From Actinophytocola sp963840275 (GTDB lineage: Bacteria; Actinomycetota; Actinomycetes; Mycobacteriales; Pseudonocardiaceae): 64,000 nucleotides of DNA. Below the pieces are notes generated by a model. The model was given only the letters and a program-made list of their open reading frames with translations, ran no database searches and was not told the DNA's origin. Shown here piece after piece: positions 50,910 to 59,620 of the stretch; the stretch's first letter is position 1, and each line of letters starts with the position of its first letter. The translations under genes and the position numbers were made by a program. Where the stretch lies: contig CAWIYK010000002.1 in the NCBI GenBank assembly GCA_963840275.1, forward strand, positions 558,001 to 622,000, read 5' to 3'.

Positions 50910-51224
50910 TCAGGCGGCCGCGAGGACGGTGCGGACGAGCCCGGGGAAGCGCTCGTCCAGCTCGTCGAGGCGCAGGGTGTTCATGCGCTGCCGGCCGTTG
51001 TCGTACTGACGCAGGATGCCGGCCTCGCGCAGGGTCCGGAAGTGGTGGCTGAGCGTCGAGGCGGCCACCGGAAGACCGAAGGTGCCGCAGGCCCGGTCGC
51101 CCTCGGCGAGCAGTAGCCGGACGATCTGGCGGCGAGTGGGGTCGGCCAGCGCGCGCAGCACGTCGTCCACCTCGACGGCGGCCACGTCCGGGTGGGACAG
51201 CGGCGCCCAGCGGCCCAACGCCAT
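50910..51224 (-). CDS. ArsR-family regulator
   Basis: A 104-residue winged-helix regulator: VLRALADPTRRQIVRLLLAEGD, then GLPVAASTLSHHFRTLREAGILRQ and a beta-wing with YDNGRQRMNTLRLDELD. No metal-binding cysteine motif of the SmtB type is visible; a single cysteine sits in GDRACGTFG. The ATG at 51224 is the likely start. It lies downstream of the toxin-like gene on the same strand, but no link is evident. Confidence 0.9.
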   Translation of the reverse strand: MALGRWAPLSHPDVAAVEVDDVLRALADPTRRQIVRLLLAEGDRACGTFGLPVAASTLSHHFRTLREAGILRQYDNGRQRMNTLRLDELDERFPGLVRTVLAAA

Positions 51225-51268
51225 CGGCGGACAGCCCTTCCAGCTCTGTTCGACAACTGGCGAAGACT

Positions 51269-52456
51269 CTAGCGGTGGTGCACCGACGGGTTGTTGCCCC
51301 AATGGTCACGGAGGAAGGCGGCCAGCGTGGCGTCGTCGACCGCGTACGCCAGCTTCATCTCGCAGCGCGAGGTCACCGCGACGTGGCGGGCTCGCTGGGC
51401 CTCCAGCTTGTAGAGAAACTCCTTGTGGATGAGCGGGGAGAACACCGAACCACCGGCGAGCCCGGCCTCGGTGGCCCACTCGTGACGAGTCTTGACCTCC
51501 CACACCAGCTTCGGGTCGCTCGCGTCGAGCCCGTCCGTGGTCGTCTCCAGGCCCTCCGGGGTGCTCAGGTAGTAGTCGGTCATGGAGCCGGTGACGTGGT
51601 CGGCGAAGGCGTTGTGGACCGCGTTGTTTCCCTGGCGGGGCACCGGCCGCTGCAGGCAGGGACCTGCCTTGCGCTCACCGGGGTCGGCCACGGCCTCGAG
51701 GTTCATGCCCGCGATCGCCTTCATCATCGCCCAACCCGACATGCCCTTCAGCGTCGCGGCGCGTTTCCGCAGCGCGGCGGCGAGCACGTAGAACCGCGCG
51801 CCCGCGCCCGGGTCGATGGTGCGCGGGGAGTAGATGATGGAGATGTCGTCGAGAGCGGTTCGCATCGACGGGCCGGCCAGACCCGCGGGCGGCGCGGTAA
51901 CCGTGGAGTCCGGGAAGTACATCGCGTACACGGTGTCGAGGTCTGCCTCGCCGTTCACCCGGGACACGTCGTGCGCCAGCGCGCCGAGCACGTCGAAGAA
52001 CCGCTCGCGGTGGTGGACGACGACGGTGCCGGCAGTGCCGTCGAAGGCGATCGCCTTCTTCACCATGCCGCGTGTGACCACGAAGTTCGGTGCCGACCCG
52101 CCGCCCGCGAGCGTCGCATTCGGGCGTTCGCCCTCCCACACGGCACCCTCGACGTTGCCCGCGTCTCTCAACCTCTTGTCGAGATCATCGATGGAGAACT
52201 CCGACGGCGGGGCATACCGGGGCGCTCCGTTGGGAGTGGACACGACGCCGCTGCCCGCTCTTGGCTGAACCATGGGGGGCCGAGCCACGGCGGGCGGGGG
52301 TGGGGTGATCCGGCGGCTCACCGTGAGCATGCCCGACACCGCTGTGTTTCCGGCGGTGCGTTGCAGGTCCACCAGGGTGTGTGGGCTCTCCGCACGGGTG
52401 CCGGCCGGGAGGGCGCGCACCGGCTCGGGCTGGCGAAGTTCGTGCTCGGTGCCCAT
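51269..52456 (-). CDS. LQRxAGN-motif protein with PD-(D/E)XK nuclease-like C-terminus (candidate toxin/effector)
   Basis: The 395-residue protein carries the N-terminal motif LQRTAGNTAVSGML (31-44), which recurs in proteins linked to extracellular contractile injection systems. A Pro-rich linker (about 50-85) leads to a central domain of unknown fold (about 90-260) with GMSGWAMMKAIAGMN. The C-terminal domain (about 265-395) has GNNAVHNAFADHV, then Asp308/Asp311 and KLVWEVKT (Glu320, Lys322), followed by KLEAQRARHVAVTSRC and LAYAVDD. This resembles restriction-endonuclease-fold toxins. No injection-system genes or obvious immunity gene are adjacent. Toxin activity is inferred, not shown. Confidence 0.65.
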   Translation of the reverse strand: MGTEHELRQPEPVRALPAGTRAESPHTLVDLQRTAGNTAVSGMLTVSRRITPPPPAVARPPMVQPRAGSGVVSTPNGAPRYAPPSEFSIDDLDKRLRDAGNVEGAVWEGERPNATLAGGGSAPNFVVTRGMVKKAIAFDGTAGTVVVHHRERFFDVLGALAHDVSRVNGEADLDTVYAMYFPDSTVTAPPAGLAGPSMRTALDDISIIYSPRTIDPGAGARFYVLAAALRKRAATLKGMSGWAMMKAIAGMNLEAVADPGERKAGPCLQRPVPRQGNNAVHNAFADHVTGSMTDYYLSTPEGLETTTDGLDASDPKLVWEVKTRHEWATEAGLAGGSVFSPLIHKEFLYKLEAQRARHVAVTSRCEMKLAYAVDDATLAAFLRDHWGNNPSVHHR

Positions 52457-52549
52457 GGCCCGATGCTAACCAGGGACCGAGATCCGGACGTGCACAGTTT
52501 CTCACCCGTACGGCCGTCCTCCTGACGTCACCGGTCGTGGGGGTGGTTC

Positions 52550-52587
52550 GGCGGCGCGGGCAGCCCCCTGCGGCTGCCCGCGCCGCC
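52550..52587 (-). terminator. Strong stem-loop terminator after shbA
   Basis: Perfect 16-bp arms GGCGGCGCGGGCAGCC and its complement with a 6-base loop, 3 bp past the stop. Confidence 0.85.
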
Positions 52588-52590
52588 AGC

Positions 52591-53229
52591 TCAGCGGGCG
52601 AGTGTTCGCCGCAGGCGGTTGAGGGCTCGGTGCTGCGCCACGCGGACCGCGTCCGGTGTGGTGCCCACCGCCTCGGCCGTCTCCTGTGCGGACATGCCCA
52701 GCACGACCCGCATGATCAGGATGTCCCGCTGCCGGGGCAGCAGCGTGCGCAGCAGGTCGCCGGTCTGCTCGACCAGCTCGCGGCGCAGCGCGATCTGCTC
52801 AGGGTTCTCCTCGACGGTCAGCGTGTCGGGGGTCTCCGCGGTCGGCAGCGAGCGGTCGCGTGCGGCGGCCCGGTGCACGTCGGCGACCTTGTGCGCCGCC
52901 ACCCCGAACACGAACGACAGGAACGGCCGGCCGAGGTGCCGATAGGTGGGCAGCGCGCGGTACACCGCGAGGCACACCTCCTGCGCCACGTCGTCGGCCG
53001 AGCTGATCGGACGGACCCGCCCCAGCTTGGACCGGCAGTACCGCACCATGATCGGGCGCAGGAAACCGAGCAGCTCGTCGGTCGCGGCGGCGTCGCCGGC
53101 CGACGCGGCGGCGGCGACCGCGTCCAGGTTCACTCTGGTGACCGGCCGCGCCCACTCGGTCGCGGTCACTCTTGCCAGCTCGGCCTCGAGCTGGGACAGA
53201 TCGACGTCTGGCTCGACAGTGCACAACAT
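52591..53229 (-). CDS. shbA: ShbA/SigD-like ECF RNA polymerase sigma factor
   Basis: A 212-residue ECF sigma factor with an N-terminal extension, region 2 (LGFLRPIMVRYCRSKLG, ISSADDVAQEVCLAVYRALPTY, FLSFVFGVAAHKVADVHR) and region 4 (LLPRQRDILIMRVVLGMSAQETAEAVGTTPDAVRVAQHRALNRLRRTL). These features fit Streptomyces ShbA, which drives the principal sigma gene hrdB, and mycobacterial SigD. Whether it controls the housekeeping sigma factor here is an inference from the family. Confidence 0.85.
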   Translation of the reverse strand: MLCTVEPDVDLSQLEAELARVTATEWARPVTRVNLDAVAAAASAGDAAATDELLGFLRPIMVRYCRSKLGRVRPISSADDVAQEVCLAVYRALPTYRHLGRPFLSFVFGVAAHKVADVHRAAARDRSLPTAETPDTLTVEENPEQIALRRELVEQTGDLLRTLLPRQRDILIMRVVLGMSAQETAEAVGTTPDAVRVAQHRALNRLRRTLAR

Positions 53230-53477
53230 CGCGCGCCTCCTGGTGCCCCCCGGCTGTTGTGTTCACTCAAGAGAGCACGCATGGGCGGTCCAAATACGTC
53301 AACGGCGAAACTCGGACCCCGAGGAACCAAACCGTTGCCCCATCGGGCAGATAACACAGCGGGACGTAGGTGCGTGATCACCGACAGGAGTCGGCCGGGC
53401 GTTGCGGTGGCTCACCCGAATCTCGTCATCGTCACGAAAGTCGTTACGGTCCGGCACGCTGGGGATACGGTGAACGG

Positions 53478-54170
53478 GTGGTGGACTCTCCCGGTGCCGT
53501 GATCAGGACACCCAAGAGCGAGGCGACTCGGACGCTGATCGTGGAGACCGCGCTGCGCCTGTTCCAGGAGCACGGGTACGACAAGACGACCATGCGGGCC
53601 ATCGCCAAGGAGGCCGGCGTCTCGGTCGGCAACGCGTACTACTACTTCAGCTCCAAGGACCAGCTCGTCCAGGGCTTCTACGACCGGATCGCCGAGCTGC
53701 ACGAGCAGCGGGTCGAGGCGGCGCTGGCCACCGAGCAGGACTTCGCCAAACGTTTGCGCGCGGTGATGCACGGCTGGCTCGACGTTGCCGCGCCCTACCA
53801 CGCGTTCGGCAGACAGTTCTTCGTCAACGCGGCCGACCCGGACAGCCCGCTGAGCCCGTTCTCGAACGAGTCGAGCCCGGCGCGGGACGCGCAGATCGCG
53901 CTGCACCGGCGGGTGCTCGAGGGGTCGACGGCGAAGGTCGACCCCGACCTGCGGCCGGAGTTGCCCGAGCTGCTGTGGCTCTACGAGATGGGTGTCGTGC
54001 TGTTCTGGGTGCACGACCGGTCGGCGGAGTGCCGGCGGACGCGGATGCTGATCGACCGCACGGTGCCGCTGCTAGACCGGGTGATCGGACTGTCCCGCTT
54101 GCGGCTCCTGCGTCCGGTCACGCGCGAGATCGTCCAGCTCATCGGCGACCTGACGCGACCGGATACGTGA
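53478..54170 (+). CDS. TetR-family regulator
   Basis: A 230-residue regulator with helix-turn-helix (TALRLFQEHGYDKTTMRAIAKEAGVSVGNAYYYFSSKDQLVQGF) and a helical effector domain with YHAFGRQFFVNAADPDSPLSPF. GTG at 53478 or 53481 is the likely start. It precedes the AurF-like gene by 82 bp, and a perfect dyad in that gap suggests control of the oxygenase. Confidence 0.9.
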   Translation: MVDSPGAVIRTPKSEATRTLIVETALRLFQEHGYDKTTMRAIAKEAGVSVGNAYYYFSSKDQLVQGFYDRIAELHEQRVEAALATEQDFAKRLRAVMHGWLDVAAPYHAFGRQFFVNAADPDSPLSPFSNESSPARDAQIALHRRVLEGSTAKVDPDLRPELPELLWLYEMGVVLFWVHDRSAECRRTRMLIDRTVPLLDRVIGLSRLRLLRPVTREIVQLIGDLTRPDT

Positions 54171-54211
54171 CAGCGCTTGACAGCGCAAGCGGCGAGGTAG
54201 AACCTAGGTAA

Positions 54212-54230
54212 CTGTTACGTCTAGTAACAG
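54212..54230 (+). promoter_or_regulatory. Inverted repeat operator before the AurF-like gene
   Basis: CTGTTAC-GTCTA-GTAACAG is a perfect 7-bp-arm dyad 22 bp upstream of the oxygenase start, a likely TetR site. The palindrome ACCTAGGT lies just upstream. Confidence 0.65.
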
Positions 54231-54252
54231 ATACTTCGCCGGGAGGTTCGCC

Positions 54253-55149
54253 ATGGCGCGCGTGCTGCGACCCAAGGACCGCGACGTCACCGCGGAACGG
54301 CTGCTCGAGTCCTCGATGCGAAACTCCTACGACCCGGACGTCGACATCGACTGGGACGCGCCGCTCGTCGAGGGCAAGGGGTTCCTGCCGGAGGAGCGGG
54401 TGTCGCTCTACGGCACGACGCTGTGGGACGGGCTGACGCCCGAGCAGCGGACCGAGCTGGCCAAGCACGAGATCGGCAGCATCACCAGCGTCGGGCTGTG
54501 GACCGAGATCGTGCTGATGCAGCTGCTCGCGCGGTACGCGGCGGACCTCGATCCGCGAAGCCCGCACATGCACTACGCGCTGACGGAGATCGGCGACGAG
54601 ACGCGGCACGCGATCATGTTCGGCAAGGGCATCGCGCGGCTCGGGCTGCCGGCGTACGGGCCGCCGCGCGTGGTCCGGGCGCCGGCGAAACTGTTCGGCG
54701 CGTTGATCGGCGGGCCGGCGATGTTCGCCTCGGTACTCGTCGTCGAGGAGACCACCGACCGGCTGCAGCGGTCCATGCTGGACGACGAGAGCATCCAGCC
54801 GATGATCCGGATGATCAACAAGATCCATGTGGTCGAGGAGGCCAGGCACGTGCGCTACGCGCGTGAGGAGCTGGTCCGCGGCATGGCCGGGCTCAGCCGT
54901 GCGCAGCTGGAGCTGCACCGGCTCGTGACCGCCGTCGTGGCCTACTCGGTGATCAACATCCTGGTGCATCCCGGCGCGTACGCGGCGGTCGGCCTCGACC
55001 CGAAGGAGGCGCGGGCGGTGGCGCTCGCGAACCCGCACCACCACGCGTCCCGGAAGTGGATGGCCGAGAAGATCGTGGACTTCCTGACCGAGGTCGGCAT
55101 GATCGGGGGGCCGTCGAAGAGGATCTGGCGGCGCGCGCACCTGCTGTAA
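54253..55149 (+). CDS. AurF-like diiron oxygenase
   Basis: A 298-residue helical protein of the p-aminobenzoate N-oxygenase (AurF) family. Diiron ligands are visible in WTEIVLMQLLARYAADL, LTEIGDETRHAIMFGKG, VLVVEETTDRLQR and INKIHVVEEARHVRYAREEL. The founder oxidises arylamines to nitro compounds; many relatives are regulated by a neighbouring TetR and act on unknown or lipid-like substrates. GGGAGG precedes the ATG. Confidence 0.9.
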   Translation: MARVLRPKDRDVTAERLLESSMRNSYDPDVDIDWDAPLVEGKGFLPEERVSLYGTTLWDGLTPEQRTELAKHEIGSITSVGLWTEIVLMQLLARYAADLDPRSPHMHYALTEIGDETRHAIMFGKGIARLGLPAYGPPRVVRAPAKLFGALIGGPAMFASVLVVEETTDRLQRSMLDDESIQPMIRMINKIHVVEEARHVRYAREELVRGMAGLSRAQLELHRLVTAVVAYSVINILVHPGAYAAVGLDPKEARAVALANPHHHASRKWMAEKIVDFLTEVGMIGGPSKRIWRRAHLL

Positions 55150-55190
55150 ATCCCTCGTGCCACCGATTTTCGGGGCTCTAGCCTGGACAC

Positions 55191-56369
55191 ATGGCAGCAA
55201 CGACGATTCGAGGCAGGCACGTCGACATTCGTATGTGGACGCGACCGGAGACGGTCGAGCCGCAGGCGATGGCGCAGCTGCAGAACATCGCCGCGCTGCC
55301 GTGGACGTTCAAGCACGTCGCCGTGATGCCGGACGTGCACTACGGAAAGGGCGCCACGGTCGGCTCGGTGATCGCGATGCGTGACGCGGTGTCCCCGGCG
55401 GCGGTCGGCGTGGACATCGGCTGTGGCATGACCGCGGTGCGCACGTCGCTGACGGCGACCGACCTGCCCGACGACCTCGGCCGGCTGCGGTCGAACCTCG
55501 AGCGCGCCGTGCCGGTCGGCTTCGGCCAGCACCGGTCGACGGCGTTCACCGACCGGGACGCCGGTGACTGGGACCGCTTCTGGCGCGGGTTCGACGACCT
55601 GACGCCGGTGGTGAAGGCGAACTCGGGCAAGGCGCTGCACCAGATGGGCACGCTCGGTGGCGGCAACCACTTCATCGAGATCTGCCTGGACACGACCAAG
55701 CAGGTGTGGGTGATGCTGCACTCCGGGTCCCGCGGGATCGGGAACCTCCTTGCGCAGCACCACATCGCGGTGGCGCGCGGGCTCGCGCACAACCAGTCGC
55801 TGCCGGACCCGGACCTGGCGGTGTTCCTCGCGCACACCCCGCAGATGAAGGCGTACCGCCACGACCTGTTCTGGGCGCAGGACTACGCGCGCCGCAACCG
55901 GGCGGTCATGCTGCGTCTCGTCGGCGACGTGCTGCGCAAGCAGTTCCCACAGGTGAGGTTCGAGGAGCCCATTTCCGCGCACCACAACTACGTCGCCGAA
56001 GAGACCCATTTCGGCGAGGACGTGTTGGTGACCCGCAAGGGCGCCATCCGCGCGGGCCGCGGCGACCTGGGCATCATCCCGGGCTCGATGGGTACCGGCT
56101 CGTACATCGTGCGGGGCCTGGGAAATCCGGACTCCTTCGAGTCGGCGTCCCACGGCGCCGGCCGCCGCATGTCCCGCAACAAGGCGCGCAAGCAGTTCAC
56201 GGAAGAGGACCTGGCGGCCCAGACCGCGGGCGTCGAGTGCCGAAAGGACTCCGGCGTCGTCGACGAGATCCCCGCGGCGTACAAGGACATCGACGAGGTG
56301 ATCCGCAACCAGGACGACCTGGTCGAGGTGGTCGCGAAGCTCAAGCAGGTCGTCTGCGTGAAGGGCTGA
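55191..56369 (+). CDS. rtcB: RtcB-family RNA ligase
   Basis: A 392-residue Mn- and GTP-dependent 3'-phosphate/5'-OH RNA ligase. Metal ligands and active-site segments are all present: VMPDVHYGKGATVGSV, VGVDIGCGMTAVRT, GTLGGGNHFIEI, MLHSGSRGIGN, SAHHNYVAEE, GIIPGSMGTGSYIV and the guanylylated-histidine motif ASHGAGRRMSR. It is somewhat shorter than E. coli RtcB, typical of actinobacterial forms. It could act in RNA repair. No archease or RtcA gene is adjacent. Confidence 0.95.
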   Translation: MAATTIRGRHVDIRMWTRPETVEPQAMAQLQNIAALPWTFKHVAVMPDVHYGKGATVGSVIAMRDAVSPAAVGVDIGCGMTAVRTSLTATDLPDDLGRLRSNLERAVPVGFGQHRSTAFTDRDAGDWDRFWRGFDDLTPVVKANSGKALHQMGTLGGGNHFIEICLDTTKQVWVMLHSGSRGIGNLLAQHHIAVARGLAHNQSLPDPDLAVFLAHTPQMKAYRHDLFWAQDYARRNRAVMLRLVGDVLRKQFPQVRFEEPISAHHNYVAEETHFGEDVLVTRKGAIRAGRGDLGIIPGSMGTGSYIVRGLGNPDSFESASHGAGRRMSRNKARKQFTEEDLAAQTAGVECRKDSGVVDEIPAAYKDIDEVIRNQDDLVEVVAKLKQVVCVKG

Positions 56370-56398
56370 GCCCGGATCCGGCCGAGAACGACAGGTGG

Positions 56399-56440
56399 AC
56401 GGTTCGACGCGACCGCATTCCTGCGGTCGCGTCGAACCGT
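56399..56440 (+). terminator. Very strong stem-loop terminator after rtcB
   Basis: Perfect 18-bp arms ACGGTTCGACGCGACCGC and its complement with a 6-base loop, 29 bp past the stop. Confidence 0.85.
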
Positions 56441-56665
56441 TGGCCTGCGGTGGCTGCACCAGTGGGTCGCCGGTCGAGAAGGCGGGCGACGGCGCCGACC
56501 GCCGGGGGAGCGCTGACCGCGTAGATGTCCTGCCCGGACACTCGCGCGGCGGCGCTCCCCTCGGCGGGTGACCACCCACGTCGAAGTGGTAGGTCTGCGC
56601 GGAGCGGCCGAGGCCGTCGGCCGGCACCGGCGGCGGGGAGGCCGGGTCGCCGCAGCACGGTGGGT

Positions 56666-56731
56666 GTCCCGCCCCGTCGTGCCGGACCGCTTTGGGTCCG
56701 TCGGTCCGTGTGTGAAGGGGAGGTCGAAACT
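56666..56731 (+). repeat. Direct repeat copy 1 flanking the AraC remnant
   Basis: GTCCCGCCCCGTCGTGCCGG, then GGGTCCGTCGGTCC and GTGTGAAGGGGAGGTCGAAA, matched by the copy at 56976-57053 with small insertions. Confidence 0.6.
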
Positions 56732-56852
56732 CCTTGAGACGACCGATGCCAGCATCGACGCGGTCGCGGCCCGCACCGGTATGGGAACGGCTGCCACCTT
56801 GCGCAGACACGTCAACCGAGCGGTCGGCATCGCACCGGATACCCACCGGCGA
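56724..56852 (+). pseudogene. AraC/GlxA-family regulator C-terminal remnant
   Basis: The frame encodes SKLLETTDASIDAVAARTGM then GTAATLRRHVNRAVGIAPDT and HRR. This closely resembles the second helix-turn-helix of AraC-family regulators (LLETTDLSVEEIA...GFGSAATLRRHFRRALGTTP). The upstream sequence in frame has no similarity to the rest of the family and there is no proper start, so only this fragment of about 43 codons survives. Confidence 0.75.
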
Positions 56853-56975
56853 CGATCCAAGGCCGCCGTGACGAACCCCGCGCCACGATGCATTGCGCCA
56901 AGACGCACTGCCGTGACCGCACCCGGACCGATGGGTCCACGGCCTTGAAGTACCCGATGTGACCGTGCGGCAGGC

Positions 56976-57053
56976 GTCCCACCCCGTCGTGCCGGCCTGT
57001 GGGTCGGCGGCCCGTGGGTCCAGCGGTCCAGGTGTGAAGGGAGGCCGAAGTCA
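56976..57053 (+). repeat. Direct repeat copy 2 flanking the AraC remnant
   Basis: GTCCCACCCCGTCGTGCCGG, a GGGTCC...CGGTCC segment and GTGTGAAGGGAGGCCGAAG correspond to copy 1. The pair brackets the remnant and may mark a duplication. Confidence 0.6.
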
Positions 57054-57153
57054 ACTGCCGTGCCAACCCGCCTCCATCCACAACCCGACCGATTCCGCCT
57101 ACCCAGCACCCATGCCAGTCCAATTCGCCCCGGCCCTCCGGCCCTCCGGCCCT

Positions 57154-57179
57154 CCGGCCCCCGCGGACACGGGGGCCGG
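57154..57179 (-). terminator. Terminator after the VIT/VWA gene
   Basis: Perfect 10-bp arms CCGGCCCCCG and CGGGGGCCGG with a 6-base loop, 8 bp past the stop on the minus strand. Confidence 0.75.
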
Positions 57180-57187
57180 GGTCGAAC

Positions 57188-59620
57188 TCATCGTTTCCAG
57201 AAGGCTCGGCGGGGTTGTGCTGACTTGGTCGACACGGAGGTCAGTGTCTCCAGGGCGCGTTGCCAGCGGCGGTCCACTTCGGCGGGGTCCGCCGTGGGTA
57301 GGGACAGTTCCGTGGACAGTGCGCCCATGGCTGAGCGAGCGGACTTGGCCTCGCCGGCTTCCTGCCACTTCGTCAGCAGCACTCGGATGCGTTCCGCCAG
57401 TGCGGTCAGCAGGCCGGAGCGCAGCCACACGTCCTGGCCGTCGTTCTGCTGTAGGCGGGTCAGCTCTGTCGCGGCGAACGTCGACAGCGGTTCCGTCGGC
57501 GTTGGGACCGGGCGGGAGCGCTTCTTCGGTGGCGGGACCACCGGAGGCATGAACTGACCTGGCCCCTGACCGGGGGAGCCGCCGGTCAAACTGTCGGGCA
57601 TGCCTTGCACGCTGAAGCCATCTCCGAAACTCGTGTCGTAGCTGGGAGCGCTTCGGGACACCGCGGCCCCGCCGAACTGTGCGCCGGCGGCGAACGTCGG
57701 CATGCTCGCCGGCGCCGCCATGCCGTAAGCCGCGGGCGCGGGGGCCGGGGTCGGCACCTCCCAGCCGCTCGGGAGGTCCACCGGTTGGGTCACGCGCTTC
57801 GTCTTGCCGCCCTCGTTCACCACGCGCTGGTCCACCGCCACGAAGGCCGTGAAGCGGCACAGCACACCGAACTTCAGCGACGTCTCGACGATCTGGTGTT
57901 CGAGCGCGGACTGGTTCACGCCGATGACGTACCGGTCCTCCAGGTCCCGGATGTTCGCCCTCGCCCACAGCGCGCCCAGCGCCGGGTTGTCGCTGCGGCT
58001 CGCGGTCGGGGCGGTGCGCCAGTCGGGCAGACCGCTCACCACCACCCCGCCGTCCGCGGCACCGGTGAAGCGGCCGAGCACCACCACGGGCGCGCCCGGG
58101 TACAGGTCCGGGGTCGGCGCGGGGGCCATGGACGCCAGGTCCACGGCGAGGCCGTCCTGCGTCACCGCCAGTTCCGTCACCAGCGGGTTGCCGATCCTGC
58201 GGTGAACGTGGTGCATGGCCTCGTCGAGCCGGTCCTCCGACTCGACCAGCTCGCACCGGCCGTTCGAACCCGCCAGCCTGCGCAGGAACCCCTCGTTCAC
58301 CGCCCGGTCGATGCCCACGGTGCTCACCCGCACGCCGGCGAGCCTCGGAGCCAGTTCGTGCAGGAGCTGGTCCTCGTTGCCGACCTGGCCGTCCGTCACC
58401 AGCACCAGGACCCGCTCGCGGACCGTCTCCCCGCTCAGCAGGTTGGCGGCCTGGCGCAGCGGGGACAACATCTCGGTGCCGCCCCGCGCGTCGATCCCGG
58501 CGAGGAACTCCACCGCCCGGAAACGGTTGCGGTCGGTCGCCTCGGCGAGGGTCTCCGGCAGCCCGGCGGGGGTCTTGATCTGGTCGTCGAACGCCAGCAC
58601 GGCGAACCGGTCGTCGCCGCCGAGGGTGTCCACGATCCGCGCCGCCGCACGGCGGGCCGCCACCATCTTCCAACCGCCCATCGAGCCGGAGCGGTCGAGC
58701 ACCAGCACGACGTCGCGGCCGCGGCGGGGCGCCTCGGCCACGGGCGGCAGCACGGTCAGCGCGAACGTGCCGCCCTGCTCGTCCTCGTCCGGCAGCACCG
58801 CCAGTGACGTGCTCACCGCGTCGTCGTCGCCGACCTTCAGCCGCAGCACGAAGTCGCGGTCCGCGCGTTCGCCAGTGTTCAGGCGGATCCGCAGCCCGCT
58901 CGCCGTGTCGTCGGTGGCGGTCGCGTGCAGGCTCGAGCGCACCCCGGTCAGCGGCAGGCCCGCCGGGTCGACGTCGACCTCGAGGGACAGCCGTACCGGG
59001 TTCGGGAAGCCGGGGAGCAGCACCGGAGGGGAGATCCGCGACGCGTCCGGCACGGCGTCGGTGTCCGCCGCGGTGCCGTCGCCGACCTGCTCGTCCGCGA
59101 ACGCCGCGCCCGGGATGTACCTCGGCGCGACGACCAGCGGGAAGCGGAACGTGGCCTCGCCGTCCTCGTAGGGCAGCGCGCCGGCCAGCGTCAGGTGCAC
59201 CGTCACCCGCTCGCCCGGCATGACGTTGCCGACCCGCATGGTGAACACGCCCGACCGCTCCTCCTCGGCGATCGACGCGCGCTTGCCCTGCTCGATGGCC
59301 TGGTCGTAGTCGGCCCTGGCCGCGCCGCGTTCCTTGAGCACGCCCTCGACCACCCGGCCGTCCGCCTCCATGCGCATCGCCGTGACCGCGGCACGTGGCG
59401 GCAGCGGGAAGATGTACGTGGCCTCGAGCGGTTCGGTGTGGGTGTTGCGGAAGCCCTGCGTGACCTCGGTGTGCGAGGCGAGGCCGGTGATGCTCGTGCG
59501 GACGTCGAGCGACTCGAGCGGCAGGTTGCCACGCGCGGTGCTCAGGCAGCCCAGCCCGTCGTCGTCGGTCGGCCGGGCGTCGACCTCGGCTGGGTCGATC
59601 AGGTCGATGTCGGTGCTCAT
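57188..59620 (-). CDS. VIT and von Willebrand factor A domain protein
   Basis: An 810-residue protein with an N-terminal VIT domain (about 25-155; LESLDVRTSITGLASHTEVTQGFRN, ATYIFPLPPRAAVTAMRME) and a VWA domain (about 295-470). The VWA metal-ion-dependent adhesion site is VLVLDRSGSMGGWK, with TEMLSPLRQA and LVTDGQVGN. A Pro/Gly-rich linker and a C-terminal helical region follow. There is no signal peptide. It resembles eukaryotic inter-alpha-inhibitor heavy-chain architecture; its bacterial role is unknown. Its ATG overlaps the MerR gene stop by 4 bp, so they are coupled. Confidence 0.92.
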   Translation of the reverse strand: MSTDIDLIDPAEVDARPTDDDGLGCLSTARGNLPLESLDVRTSITGLASHTEVTQGFRNTHTEPLEATYIFPLPPRAAVTAMRMEADGRVVEGVLKERGAARADYDQAIEQGKRASIAEEERSGVFTMRVGNVMPGERVTVHLTLAGALPYEDGEATFRFPLVVAPRYIPGAAFADEQVGDGTAADTDAVPDASRISPPVLLPGFPNPVRLSLEVDVDPAGLPLTGVRSSLHATATDDTASGLRIRLNTGERADRDFVLRLKVGDDDAVSTSLAVLPDEDEQGGTFALTVLPPVAEAPRRGRDVVLVLDRSGSMGGWKMVAARRAAARIVDTLGGDDRFAVLAFDDQIKTPAGLPETLAEATDRNRFRAVEFLAGIDARGGTEMLSPLRQAANLLSGETVRERVLVLVTDGQVGNEDQLLHELAPRLAGVRVSTVGIDRAVNEGFLRRLAGSNGRCELVESEDRLDEAMHHVHRRIGNPLVTELAVTQDGLAVDLASMAPAPTPDLYPGAPVVVLGRFTGAADGGVVVSGLPDWRTAPTASRSDNPALGALWARANIRDLEDRYVIGVNQSALEHQIVETSLKFGVLCRFTAFVAVDQRVVNEGGKTKRVTQPVDLPSGWEVPTPAPAPAAYGMAAPASMPTFAAGAQFGGAAVSRSAPSYDTSFGDGFSVQGMPDSLTGGSPGQGPGQFMPPVVPPPKKRSRPVPTPTEPLSTFAATELTRLQQNDGQDVWLRSGLLTALAERIRVLLTKWQEAGEAKSARSAMGALSTELSLPTADPAEVDRRWQRALETLTSVSTKSAQPRRAFWKR

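Larger units (their letters stand above)
56441..57153. other. Gene-poor stretch of decayed and repeated sequence
   Basis: About 710 bp without an intact gene. It contains an AraC-type helix-turn-helix remnant flanked by two copies of an 70-85 bp imperfect direct repeat, and an 8-bp tandem repeat (CGGCCCTC, four units, 57131-57162) near its end. No other gene was recognised. Confidence 0.6.

Noticed and set aside
50910..52456. ArsR gene as immunity or antitoxin partner of the toxin candidate
   Set aside because: The ArsR protein is an ordinary winged-helix regulator, lies downstream, and nothing indicates interaction.
56399..56440. GGTTCGA near an 18-bp stem as a possible tRNA T-arm
   Set aside because: The sequence folds as one perfect hairpin with no acceptor or anticodon stems; it is a terminator.
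57131..57162. Tandem CGGCCCTC units as a possible CRISPR or satellite array
   Set aside because: Only four contiguous 8-bp units without spacers; best seen as slippage beside a terminator.
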